Assembly: GCA_951828585.1 (NCBI GenBank)
Contig: OX639991.1
Location: 4,322,001-4,386,000, forward strand
Reading direction: 5' to 3'
DNA length: 64,000 bases
DNA from: Longimicrobiales bacterium
GTDB taxonomy: Bacteria > Gemmatimonadota > Gemmatimonadetes > Longimicrobiales > Gaopeijiaceae
Below are positions 24,985-35,249 of the stretch, piece after piece (the stretch's first letter is position 1; every line of letters starts with the position of its first letter). The position numbers and the translations under genes were made by a program. The notes under the pieces were generated by a model. That model did no database searches. It saw only the letters and a program-made list of their open reading frames with translations, and was not told where the DNA came from.

Positions 24985-26400
24985 CTACGGTCCATAACCG
25001 TCTCCTGCAACACGGCTCGCAACACGGGTTGAGAAGGCGGCGATGGGGAGCGAGTGAGCCGGTCGCCGCTTCCGCATCAGGGCGCCATGGGCGCGTACGA
25101 CGGCCATGAAGCCACCCTCGGCTTCGAGGAGCTCCGGGTCCTTTGTCCGGAGCGCCGTGTCGAGTTGTTGCCAGCGCTCCTCGTCCTCTGGAGAGAAGAG
25201 ATCGAGTTGATGTCCGGAGCGAGGTTCCAGCCAGCGTCTTGCGCGGGAAGCTCCCGAGAGAGTCCGTGCCAGGACGGCATCGTTCTCATGAGCCCTGATG
25301 ACTTCGCCACCCTCGACCTCGATTCCCTCCAGGAATGCCACCGGCTTCCCGGTCAAGCGGCTGGTGCCCATGCGCGCCAGAGGCATCCGGATTCGCCAGG
25401 ACCTCACGATCCAGGTGCCGTTGGGCATGGCTTCGAACTCCACCGTGCCGCCGATACCGCTGGTGAGGATTGTCTCGGGCAGGTCCAGGTGTCTGTATGT
25501 GAAGTCCAGACGCTTCAGCCGAGCAGTCGCCGCATCGAGCCAGAGCGTGCCCCCGACGTCGGGCACGGGGCGCCACGACACGGGTTCGAAGGCGAGGCCG
25601 ATCAGTCCCGGAGCGTGATGGACGTTGGTTCTCAACCGGAAACAATGGGTGTCCAGAAAGGGCTCCGAGAGGAGCGCTTCCGCATCGGGGGCCCAGTAGA
25701 GCGATCTGTCGGGCTCGATGCTCGCGAATCCTTCCGCGACGAGCGAGTCGGCCGGACGCGACACGTAGGGCGCCAGCAGAAACGACCGGCTGAGGCTCCG
25801 CTTCTCGGACAACACCTTGCGCCCATCCCGGTCGAGCGTCCGCTCGATGTCCATCATCTCGTAGTAGTAGTAGCCACTCTCGTGGGTCCACTCCGACGCG
25901 GCGAGTGCCTTGCGCGCTTCTTCCCACACCCGGGCGACCGCCAGCCCGTCCGCGGGCCGGATCCTGCAACGGGGGTCGCCGGTCGCCTCGATGCCCGCCA
26001 GGGAAATGGCCTCCATCGATGCGACGATGTCGACCTGAACCACCTCTCGCGGCGGCACAACAAAGTCTTCGGACAATGTGGCCGCGTATCCGATCCGGTC
26101 GGCCCTCGGCCGATATCTGCCGGGTGACGGCGCCATGAGCTGGAACAGGCCGGTGCTGCGTGTCAGGGTGCGCCTGGTGTCGTTGCCGTCCCGGTCGACG
26201 AGGGTGACCATGGCGCCGCCGATGCCGGCTCCGCCGCGGGCATCCACCAACCGGCCGCGCACGCCCTGGGCGTGGGAGCTCGGCGGGCTGCTCCCCACCA
26301 GCACGAGTACTGAAGCCAGAGAGAATATGGCTGAGCCACCGGACACGCTCCTGTCACCCCCTTTGGAGTTCATACGGTCTTCTTGCGACCCCCTCGACAC
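24985..26400 (-). CDS. Secreted carboxypeptidase-regulatory-like domain protein
   Basis: 471 residues from a GTG preceded by AGGA; an ATG nine codons later is an alternative. A signal segment ends in SSHAQ (about 41-45). Residues ~46-130 form a CarboxypepD_reg beta sandwich (GVRGRLVDARGGAGIGGAMV, then SPGRYRPRADRIGY). The larger C-terminal part is beta-rich with a tyrosine run and no recognised catalytic motif. Proteins of this architecture are frequent in Gemmatimonadota and Bacteroidota envelopes. A related 3' fragment is fused to the truncated IstA at 7836-8312. A good terminator follows. Confidence 0.75.
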   Translation of the reverse strand: MSRGSQEDRMNSKGGDRSVSGGSAIFSLASVLVLVGSSPPSSHAQGVRGRLVDARGGAGIGGAMVTLVDRDGNDTRRTLTRSTGLFQLMAPSPGRYRPRADRIGYAATLSEDFVVPPREVVQVDIVASMEAISLAGIEATGDPRCRIRPADGLAVARVWEEARKALAASEWTHESGYYYYEMMDIERTLDRDGRKVLSEKRSLSRSFLLAPYVSRPADSLVAEGFASIEPDRSLYWAPDAEALLSEPFLDTHCFRLRTNVHHAPGLIGLAFEPVSWRPVPDVGGTLWLDAATARLKRLDFTYRHLDLPETILTSGIGGTVEFEAMPNGTWIVRSWRIRMPLARMGTSRLTGKPVAFLEGIEVEGGEVIRAHENDAVLARTLSGASRARRWLEPRSGHQLDLFSPEDEERWQQLDTALRTKDPELLEAEGGFMAVVRAHGALMRKRRPAHSLPIAAFSTRVASRVAGDGYGP

Positions 26401-26412
26401 CTTCTTCCTGCC

Positions 26413-26568
26413 CTAGTCTAGCGCTCCGATGGCCTCACCAAAAGCCGGTCGCAATTGGTCCAGCAAGTCAGCCGGATCGCAGAAGTCCAGCGATTCTCCC
26501 CAGGCCCGCTTGCACATACCATTGAGTAGCAACCAATAGGCCTTAATCCCGTGGTCGTTTGCGCTCAC
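26413..26568 (-). CDS. Small ORF downstream of the helicase-nuclease
   Basis: A 51-codon frame starting at GTG 26566-26568, 24 bp after the helicase stop and in the same frame, so it could also be an extension reached by read-through. It encodes a compact acidic helical peptide (AYWLLLNGMCKRAWGESLDF, then DPADLLDQLRPAF). No family recognised. If real, it was cotranscribed with the helicase gene. Confidence 0.35.
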   Translation of the reverse strand: MSANDHGIKAYWLLLNGMCKRAWGESLDFCDPADLLDQLRPAFGEAIGALD

Positions 26569-27589
26569 GCCCGTGACGCCGCCGACAACGCTTCACCCTG
26601 ATTCATCAGGGTCGCTGTCTCCTTCGGCTTCAAACAAGTTCTCCTGGTCCCGCTCGCGCTCTTGTTCGCGCCGGATTGCCTCGGCTTCCCTGCGGATCCT
26701 CTCAAGGAGATCCGTCCCCCCTTCCGCGACGTCCGCCTCTTCTCCGAGGGGTACTATGCCCATGCTCTGGAGCTTTGCCATCACGGGGGCCATCGCACTC
26801 TCCGGGTCGCGGAAGAAAACGCTTCCCCGAATACGAGCAAACCGCCAACCCAGTCTCTCCAAATCCGCCTGTCGCTGCATGTCCTCCGACAGCTTCTCCG
26901 GTGGGTGGTAACGCTCCCCGTCACACTCGACGGCCAGCCGGGCGTCCGATCCCACGACCACCAAGTCGATCCGGAGCGCTCCAACAGGCCACTGTGCACG
27001 AACACGGTATCCGGCGTCCTGCAGCCAGCGAAGGACCCTTCGCTCCAGTTCCGACTCCGTCCTCGCAGTCTGCTGCTCCATGGCGCGCATCAGGGCACCA
27101 GGGTCGCGAGCGTGCTGAATGAGCCGACGACGCAGATCGCCTTCCTTCAGGTGTGCGGCCGGGTCGAGAGAATGCACGACCCACAGTTGGTTGCGTGCCC
27201 GGCTAGCGGCCACGTTGTACCGCTTCCTGTATCGCTTGGCCGGACCGTCCCCAGTCATCCAATGGCGGCCTTCTTCCGGGGGTCCGTCCACCATCGACAG
27301 GAAGATCACATCCCGCTCGTCGCCCTGAAACTGGGCGGCTGTCCCGCAGAGTAGTCGATGCTTCGTGAATGCATCTGGGGCATGATCTCCTAGATACTCC
27401 CACAGCTTCTCACCGATCACGGTAGCCTGTTCGTGCCCCAGGAGGGTGATAACTCCGAAGCTCGTGGGTTCGTCCTTGTCATTCGTCAAGTAGGCAGGGT
27501 TACTAAGGCAAGCCGACATCAGAGACGCAATCGCCGCTGCTTCGGCGTCGTTCCTTTTGCCCACGCGTCTGCCTTGGACACGCTCTGAC

Positions 27590-29358
27590 CCCCCCTTATT
27601 CACGAATGGCCGGGAGGCGAGGCGACGTGAGGCGGCAAGTGCTTTAGATTCAGAGTGTTAGAAGGATCGCGAGCACCTGCCAGCCATCACGTCGGGGGTG
27701 AAGATAATGGATGCGCCGTTCAGCTTCAACAGGTCGATCAGGATTGGGTCCGGCCGGGACCGGATCACGGGGGATTCGGGGGCTCTGACGGGGCGCGAGC
27801 TGCTGCGGCGCAGCAGGGTGGCGCGGTTTCTGGCGGAGGGGCTGCCGGACAAGCGGGACGGGCGCCGGATCCGGCATTCTCAGAGGCGGCTGGCGCGGAC
27901 GCTTCTGCTGCTGGCGGGGCAGGGCCGCCGGGACCATGGCGACGCGACGGAGCTGCGCGACGATCCGGCGCTGCGGCTGGCCACCGGCGACCGGGCGGGC
28001 ACGGCTCCGCTGGGCGAGGGCGGGTGCCTGCCCTCGCAGCCGACGCTGTCGCGGCGGGTGGCGGCGTGGTCGGCGAAGGAGGGCGTCGAGGTGCTGCGCG
28101 AGGGGTTGCAGCGGCTGGCGGGGTGGCGGCTGAAGGCGATGGGCGGCCGGCGGCGTCCGAAGACGCTGGTGATCGACATTGACAGCCTGCCGGTCGAGGT
28201 CCACGGGGAACAACCGGGCAGCGCGTGGAACGGCTACTACCGGCGGCGCGTGTATCATCCGATCGTGGCGTCGGCGGGGGAGACGGGCGACATCCTGGAC
28301 CTGCGGCTGCGCGAAGGGCAGGTGCACACGGCGGACGGCGGGCTGGAGTTCGTGCTCGAGGTGCTGGAGCGGGCGAGCGGCATCTGTGCGGCAACGCCGC
28401 CGTGCGCTTCGACGCGGGATATCCCGGCGAGCCGCTGATGGCGGCGCTGGAGGAGCGGGGCACGCACTACGTGGCCCGGGTGCGCAACAACGCCGTGCTG
28501 AAGCGCCTGGCGCTGCCGGCCATGGACGCCGTGGTCTGGGATGCGCTGAACAACGGGGCGCCCGGCGGCGAGCCCCGCACCTGGGTTTGCGAGTCGTCCT
28601 ACCGGGCCGGGTCGTGGTCCCGTTCCCGCCGGGTCGTGCAGGTCGTCGTCGAGCGGCCGGGCGAACTCATCCCGCGCTGCTTCTGGCTGCTGACCTCGAT
28701 GCCGTCGGAGGAGATGTCCGGCGAGGACCTCCTGGCGCTGTACCGCAAGCGCGGCAAGGCGGAGGGCCACCTGGGCGAGCTGATGAGCGTCGTCTCCCCG
28801 GCCCTGTCGTCCACGTCGCGCCGCAAGAGCCACTACCGGGGCAAGAAGATCGCGAAGCGCGAGAAGGGTGTGGACCCCTTCGCGTGCAACCAGGTGCGCC
28901 TGCTGCTCGCCGGCTTCGGCTACCAGATCATGCACGTCCAGCGCGCCGTGCTGGAGCGCATGACCGGAACCGGCTGGAGCCTGCGGCGTCTCGCGGACCG
29001 CGTGCTCCGCACCCCGGCGCGCTTCACCGTATCGGGCCGCCGGATTACGATGACCATCGGAGGCGCGTCGGCGCACTGGCGCATGCTCGCCCGCGGGCTC
29101 GCGACCCTGCACGGGCCCTCCGGATAGCGCGGGCGCCGCCAGGCGCCGAACCCTTTCCCGGCCCCGGCGGCCGCAAGGACGCCGAGGTGTCTCCAAGCGC
29201 CGGAAACCGGCTCGGTTCGGTCGAACAAACTAACCTTTTCGGACTCGAAACGCCCGTTTTTTGGCCCCCGGAACCGCCCCCGACCCGCCATCGGGGTTGT
29301 GAGAGGCCTCTCAGCCCCCTACCTTGCCCTCGACTCGCGAATTCATGAATAAGGCAGG
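27590..29358 (+). mobile_element. Complete IS1380-family insertion sequence
   Basis: 1769 bp ending in CCCCCCTTATTCACGAAT (left) and, reverse-complemented, CCTGCCTTATTCATGAAT (right), flanked by the 5-bp direct repeat CTGAC at 27585-27589 and 29359-29363. The insertion interrupts the helicase-nuclease gene exactly in frame. A 280-bp fragment of a related copy lies at 7257-7535. Confidence 0.92.
27707..29127 (+). pseudogene. IS1380-family DDE transposase, frameshifted
   Basis: The start ATG at 27707 follows GGGGGTG. The frame carries the first catalytic Asp (VIDIDSLPVEVHG) and the GYYRRRVYHPIV block, then ends at 28438. The next frame resumes at about 28380 with HLCGNAAVRFDAGYPGEPL (second Asp) and YRKRGKAEGHLGELM (Glu), continuing to 29127. 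One base appears lost near 28375-28395. IS1380 elements normally encode one uninterrupted ORF, so either this copy is inactive or there is a base error. The basic C-terminus (RRKSHYRGKKIAKREK) is intact. Confidence 0.75.
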
Positions 29359-32300
29359 CTGACACGATGGCTGGATGAAGCCCGGTCGAGGACGGCTCCC
29401 TTAGCGGTCGGATCGTGTTGCTGTAGGACAGCGTGTTGCTGAACTGTATGATCTCCGGAGCACACCGGAAGTGTTCCTGTAGCCGCACGATACCGCCAAC
29501 GAACGATGTCTCCGCAAGGTCATAGATGGACGTCTGGCCATCGTACAGGTGACTGTTCGGAATCCGGTCAAGATGGGCGCCAATCAGACGGTCCACGTCA
29601 TCGACACGCATCCCGATGGCGTCAGGCGTGACCTGCTCGTTGTCCCCGACGATAATATGGCGTCGCCCGAGGTAGAGTGCGGCAAGCGCCGTCACATCGC
29701 TCTGGCTCGCCTCGTCAATGATCACGACATCGAACTTCGTACTCCGGGGATCGAACGATTCGTAGACCCGGCTCAGCGGCATGATCCACACCGGCACCGC
29801 GCTGCGTGCAGAATCAAGGAGCTCCCTTGCTCGCGCCTTCAGTTCAGGAGCCCTCTTGGTGTATCCCTTCCCCATCTTGTCCATGGTCTGGACAAAGCCG
29901 ACTAGCGCTTGTTGTTCCTTAAGACCGATGCGGTCGCACTGCGCGGCCCATGCGCCGTGATCGATGATTTCACCCGCCAGCCTCCGGGCTTTCCGCTGCC
30001 GATTACGCACCTCATCCAGAAGACCATTGATCGATTCTTCGGCCCGCCGGTCCAACTCCTGCTTCAATTGCCGCCACCGCCATGCCCTTCCGGGATCAGA
30101 CGCCGGCTCGTCCACGTCGTGCGGCGGCTTTCTGAGAGTGATCGCCGACGCCCACGCTGGTGCTGTGTCGGCCAGTTTGCTCAGGAGGGCTCGACGGCGA
30201 TCGAAGCTGTTCCGCAGGCCCGCAAGGCGCGCAAGCTCGAAATGGGCTCTCTCGTACGCTTCGGGATTCCACTCGGCCAGAGCTCTCTCCAAGGCGCGAG
30301 CCGCCTTGCTTTCCGGGAACCCGAGAAGATACGAACGGTGTTCACCCGCCGTGACCTCCAGTTCGGATCGCCGCGCCCGTGCGCGGCGACCTTCGATCAA
30401 TCCCTCAAGTGCGCTGCCCACTGCTTCCGTGACGCGATCCAGATCGCCGTGTGGTCCTCCGCGTGTCTGAAAGCAGTCCAGCAGCGCATCCCACCTGAAC
30501 CCGACATTCAAGAGCCCGGCGTGGAATGGTTTCCACAGCTGCTCTCGCCACTCAAGGCGTTTCTGGATTTCCGGCTCCCACGAATTGGCTGCCAATTCGG
30601 GGAGAGTGTCAGGGTTACCAATCGAAGGACCGCTGACACCCTTCATCACGCCGTTCCAGTGCGCGATGAATCTGGTCCTCTTCCGCTTAAGCCTGGCAGC
30701 ATCGAGGAGGGTGGCGAAATCCCCCAAGTCCCTTGGTTCACGCCCGTAGGTGCGGCAGGTCGGCGATCACCTTGTGCCAACGAGTCTTCGCAAGCTTGGT
30801 GATAAGGTTCAGCCTGCGTCCGCCCTGCAGATGCCCTACGATCTCCGCGAGGATGCGCTCGACATCTTCGGCGACCTCTCCCGGCGGCAGCCTTGCATCG
30901 CGCTCAGCGATTCTGCTCATCGTGTTGGCTGCGTCCTCGACCAGCCGGTTTGCGGTTCCAACAAGGTCTTCCCACATCCTGCGATGTCCATTGCCCATCC
31001 ATCCCGCAAACAGCACCTCGCGCAGCCACGGCTCTCCGTCGGCTAGCATGGACTTCACGCCGACAAGCTGCCGCAATAGCCTGCCGAGGCTGTTCACAGA
31101 TACATCGACCTCGGCGTGATTGTCCCAAAACTCGGCCCTGTGCCTACCAGCATTGTCCAGCGCTTCGGCCCTCTCCCGCGTGTATTCGCGCATATCGGTG
31201 GGGACGAGCAGGTCTGCCACGGACGGCTGGGCGCTCATCAATTCCCGCTCTTCGGTCGCAGGAACTATCCCGTTCAAGGTGTACAGCTCGCGGATCTCGG
31301 AGTTAGACAGGGAGCACAGGACACCAAGGTGAATCGGGCCAGGCAACCACCCATGCTCGTCCTCGCCGTCGCGCACCTGCTTCGCGGCGTCGGCCGGGCG
31401 AATGGCCTCGCCACCGATCACAAGCTCTTCTATCTCGCTGTATCGGGCGGCCCGCAGGCGTCCATTCAAGTCGTCGATCCGCTGCTGCAACTCGCCGTAG
31501 CGAGCGATCAGATTCCTGGCTTGCCGTCGCAGGTCCTCCGCGTTCGAGCCCGCTACGCGATCATTGATCCGCTGAACGGAACGCTTGAGTTGTTCCCTGC
31601 TCTCGGCGTCCCCTCCCAGAACGCTTAGGCACAGCGGTTGAAGCTGCTCGTCGACCTGCTTATGCAGAACGCGCAGGGCCTTGCTGGTATGGGCTGCGAC
31701 CAGAACGGTCTTGCCCTCTTGCAGGAAGTGGCCGATGAGGTTCGCGATCGTGTGGGTCTTTCCGGTTCCGGGCGGACCCTGCACCAGCACGGAATCCGAC
31801 TTCCGCAGGCGCTTGGCGATCTGCATCTGTTCTTGGTTAGCCGCTTTGCTGAAGAAAATGTCGGCAGGCGGATCCGGTCTAGGGCCTGAGCCACCCGCTA
31901 GGCTCCCGGTCGTTGCGGGTGGGTTCGAGTCGACCGCCGGATCGTCAACACCCCCCACTATCTGGACGAGGCCGCCGGGAATGTCGGGAGAATCGCTACC
32001 AAGGTCTTCGATTATGGACTCGATGATGGTAGCGAGCCCGGCGGTTCTCGGCCGGGCGAAGACCACGGGATCGCGCCAGATGGTGGCGTCTAGCTGCTTT
32101 TCCCCCTTCGTCTCGGTGAACTCTCCATCCACGAAGAGCCCCTGAACCAATCGCCTGAGGAACCCCGTGGTTCGCTGGCCACCGAGTGGGGTCACGCTCC
32201 CCGCTTCGAGCTCCTCGGCAAAACCGGCCATGGTCTTGCTGTCGAGACCGGGCACGAGCGAAAACAGGGGGCGATGAAGCTCGGCATGGTCACTCTCTGG

Positions 32301-33039
32301 CCAGAACTGGAACTCGGGTGCCGCCGGTTGGAATTGGACCCTGATTCTCTGCAGTAGTACCGGATGTTCGATATGCTGTTCTCCGCTTGCCCCTCCCGGA
32401 ATCGACAAGCGCAGGATGCCATCCGCCACCACCAATTCCGTGCGATCCCCCTCACGCCGCATGAGCGTCCATATGTCGTGGACTCTCTCGTACAAGCGAC
32501 GGGTCAATACGGCGGGCCGCTCCGCTTCCGCCCACATGTCGCGGCGAGCCTTCCACTTTTCCCAAAGAAAAAACCGCTCCTCATCGTCGGAAAACCGGAT
32601 GGTGGTCGTATCGCCAAGCAGTCCTGGACGGTTCTTCGAGGGAATGAACTGCGCGCCCTGCGTAGGGTCGTCCCATCCGGTGAGCAGCCAGTCAAGAAGG
32701 ACTCTTGGGGGCCGGGGACAAGGAGTCAGGTTTGGGCGCCCCACGCGAACGATTGGTTCCGGTTCGGCTATGCCCGCCCCTGCGTGATCGTCTTCAATGT
32801 CCAGCGAGTCGCCGTGGGACACGCGGACGAGCGGGTGGCGGGGCCACTCGTCGAGGAACTCAGGTTTCGGAGAGTAGCCACTCAGAGTGCGCGCAACCGG
32901 CTGCCTGATCTCGGCGAGTTCCCTGATGTACTCGAATACGCGCGTCAGTTGGCGATTGGCAGAAGGGATGTCACTCATGTGCGGTGACGCGGCGACAGGA
33001 AGTAATCGGTGGGACGAAAAAACGGAGGTGTCTCGCACT

Positions 33040-34009
33040 TTGGGCGCATCCTGGAAGCGGATCCCGAGTGCTCTCCAACACTACAGGAGACGCGCGCCAA
33101 CGGAGTGCCTGCCTGCGGGCAGTGATGAGGTTGCTAGTGCGGCGTATCGGGGCGAGGTCCAGCGCCGGTGTCCGACGTGCGCACCCGAGGGAGGTTGAGG
33201 GGGGTACGCCTCCATCACGGCGCTCAGCTTCGTGGTAGGTCGGATACGGTGACTTCAGGGCGGCCAGATGTCGCCGTGGACGATCAGGTTGTCGTGGAGG
33301 CTCGCCGTCTCGCTCAGCCCCTTCTCGCGCACCGGCAGAAGTCCGTGGAACGGCACGGCAACCTGGAGGTGGTTCTCGACGGATGACACTCCCCTTGAAG
33401 TGGAGCAGCGGCAACAAGTCCTCCTCTGGTGCGTTTCGAACATGTCAGCGGCCCGCCCGGTTGGACGACCACCCCTCAAACGTAGTATCGCCGCCACGGG
33501 CGCGCAGGCTGCGGCGGGCGGTTTCCGTCTCAGCGCACCTGACCTTCGAGGAGTGCTTCCAGAGCGGCGTTCGACAAGCCACTGGCAGCGGTATCCGACG
33601 GCCCGGACACCTTCTGACACGTCCTGAAACGTCCTGACACAATGGGACGTTTCCCACTGGTTGACTTCCCTGCGAACGATCCTTCACCGTTTGGGCATGG
33701 AAAGGCTGGAACACAGGTTCGACGTGCGGACGAGGGCGCTCCTCCACAGGGATGGAGCGCACGCGTCGAGCGGTCACTGGCGACGAGTGGCCGAACCCGG
33801 ATCCGGCAACCCGTTGCCCCGCCGAGACGTGGGAAATGGCCTATTTCCCACTCACTTGCGCGCCTTGCCGACACCGTGCTTGGGTTCACCCGCATGGAGA
33901 GCATGACGAAGCAGTTCGAGGTGTCGCCGAGGAGCGTCCCCCGGTGTCGCTGCGTTCCCGGTGGCGGCGGTTCTCCGAGCGGAGAAGACTCGGTAGAGGG
34001 GAACCGACG
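33040..34009. other. Divergent intergenic region
   Basis: About 970 bp between the divergent helicase-nuclease and the winged-helix gene at 34010, with no supported gene. Several short ORFs lack recognisable domains. It contains the repeat and palindrome cluster at 33619-33851, suggesting an operator or partition-like site. Confidence 0.5.
33619..33851. promoter_or_regulatory. Direct repeats and palindromes in the divergent region
   Basis: ACGTCCTGA is repeated at 33619-33627 and 33629-33637. AAACGTCC (33627-33634) pairs with GGACGTTT (33645-33652). TGGGA-CGTT-TCCCA spans 33643-33656, and a perfect 9-bp palindrome GTGGGAAAT-GGCCT-ATTTCCCAC spans 33829-33851. The shared TGGGA/TCCCA half-sites suggest one regulator binding both palindromes. 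Confidence 0.5.
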
Positions 34010-34945
34010 GTGATCGCCCACCTGAAGGGACGCGACCGGGCGCTTGAGCCCTTCGGCTTGAGGGGTGAACAGGCCAGGTGGATCGTGCTGGCGAGCCTGC
34101 ACGGCGGCGTGTTCACCCGCGCGCAGCTTTCGGACTGGCTCGGGGCCAGTCGCTTCAAGGTGCTCCGGCTCGTGCAGGCGTGGACGGAGCGAAGGCTGGT
34201 GACCGAGGAGACGGTCCGGGGCTTGAAGGTCTGCCGGGTTTGCGCGCGTGGCCTCTACCGGGCGCTCGGTGCCGAAGGTGTCCGGCACCGCAGGATCACC
34301 TCGACCGAGGTGGTCGTTCGCCGCCTGCTCTCGTTCGACTACGTCATCGAGCATCCGGACCTGCCCTGGCTCCCGACCGAAACGGAGAAGGTGGGCGAGT
34401 TCGAGGCGCTCGGCATCCACCGCTCCCTGATGCCCGTCCGGGTCTACCGGGGAGCGGCCGGGGGCACGCGGCGCTACTTCCCGCGCGGGATGCCCGTGGC
34501 GCTGGACTCCCGCCGCGCCGTGTTCGTCCACGCCGATCCCGGCTACGACACCTCGACCGCGCTCCACTCGTGGCGGGACCGGCACCGGAGGCTCTGGGAG
34601 GCGCTACGAGAGGATGGCTTGTCGGTCGAGGCCGTCGGGGTCGCAGGCGGCCAGAGGGAAGTCGTCCGAGCGCGGACGATCCTCGGGAACTGGACCAATG
34701 CGGACACGGCCCCACGTCCAGTACATCCGCCCGGGACCGTAGCCGCGGCCCGGCGCGAGGCCGCACGGGTCGAGAACGCCATCCGGGGCATGGATGACGG
34801 GACGGTCGAGGAACTGGGCGGTCTCAACGGCTGCCTTCGCCGCCTTTTCGAGATGCGGGATCTGCTCCGATCCCCGCGTCCCGAAGGCACCATCGACGCC
34901 CATTCGGTATGGCGTTCGAGCCGACTCTCCGGGGTCCGAACTTGA
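34010..34945 (+). CDS. Winged-helix hypothetical protein of an integrase module
   Basis: 311 residues from the GTG at 34010, preceded by GAGGGG at ~8 nt; the open frame extends further upstream without domain support. The first 80 residues form a winged helix (FGLRGEQARWIVLASLHGGV, then RAQLSDWLGASRFKVLRLVQ). A conserved-looking block LSFDYVIEHPDLPWLPTETE and RRYFPRGMPVALD follow. I recall similar uncharacterised proteins next to tyrosine recombinases in soil bacteria, but know no function. It heads a plus-strand run with the second T4CP and the integrase. A 30-residue remnant of a homologue is fused to integrase debris at 40097-40192. Confidence 0.6.
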   Translation: MIAHLKGRDRALEPFGLRGEQARWIVLASLHGGVFTRAQLSDWLGASRFKVLRLVQAWTERRLVTEETVRGLKVCRVCARGLYRALGAEGVRHRRITSTEVVVRRLLSFDYVIEHPDLPWLPTETEKVGEFEALGIHRSLMPVRVYRGAAGGTRRYFPRGMPVALDSRRAVFVHADPGYDTSTALHSWRDRHRRLWEALREDGLSVEAVGVAGGQREVVRARTILGNWTNADTAPRPVHPPGTVAAARREAARVENAIRGMDDGTVEELGGLNGCLRRLFEMRDLLRSPRPEGTIDAHSVWRSSRLSGVRT

Positions 34946-35249
34946 GCGCCGTTCGGCGGAGCCCGTTGCCGATCCGGAGGTGTGAAAACGACATCGGGGT
35001 GCTTGTGCACGGAAATGCCGCCCAAGTGTGCGGAACGCGGGTTCCGCAAGTCGCAGGACGGCTTGGGGTTGGGCCACGGCCCGCGGATCGCCGGTGCCGA
35101 TCCGGGTCTCCAGGCCGTGGACGGGAGCGACCCGGCCCTTTGGGATGCCTGGTGCGGCATCGGGGCGGTTCGGCATGTGCAGGCCCATGCCGCCCTCCCC
35201 GCCGGGTCGCTCCCGTACCAACGATCCCTCCGGGAAGGGGGCTTCGCCG

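Larger units (their letters stand above)
26593..32978 (-). pseudogene. SF1 helicase with C-terminal REase-like nuclease, split by IS1380 and frameshifted
   Basis: Three pieces of one gene. 30738-32978: start MSDIPSANRQ, long N-terminal domain, and Walker A QGPPGTGKTHT. 29364-30737 (next frame): coiled coil, Walker B VVIIDEASQS and IIVGDNEQVTP. 26593-27589: helicase motif VI region RYNVAASRARNQLW, then a nuclease module with ELERRVLRWLQDAGYRV, RIDLVVVG and AVECDGERYH, matching the MTES_1575/Vsr-like restriction-endonuclease fold. Removing the IS and one CTGAC restores an unbroken frame. A one-base shift near 30735-30765 separates the first two pieces. Helicase-Vsr-type proteins often act in anti-phage defence; that role here is inference. 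Reconstructed length about 1535 residues. Confidence 0.8.

Noticed and set aside
33530-34585. 351-codon minus-strand frame opposite the winged-helix gene
   Set aside because: Antisense shadow; the plus-strand frame has HTH and conserved-looking blocks.
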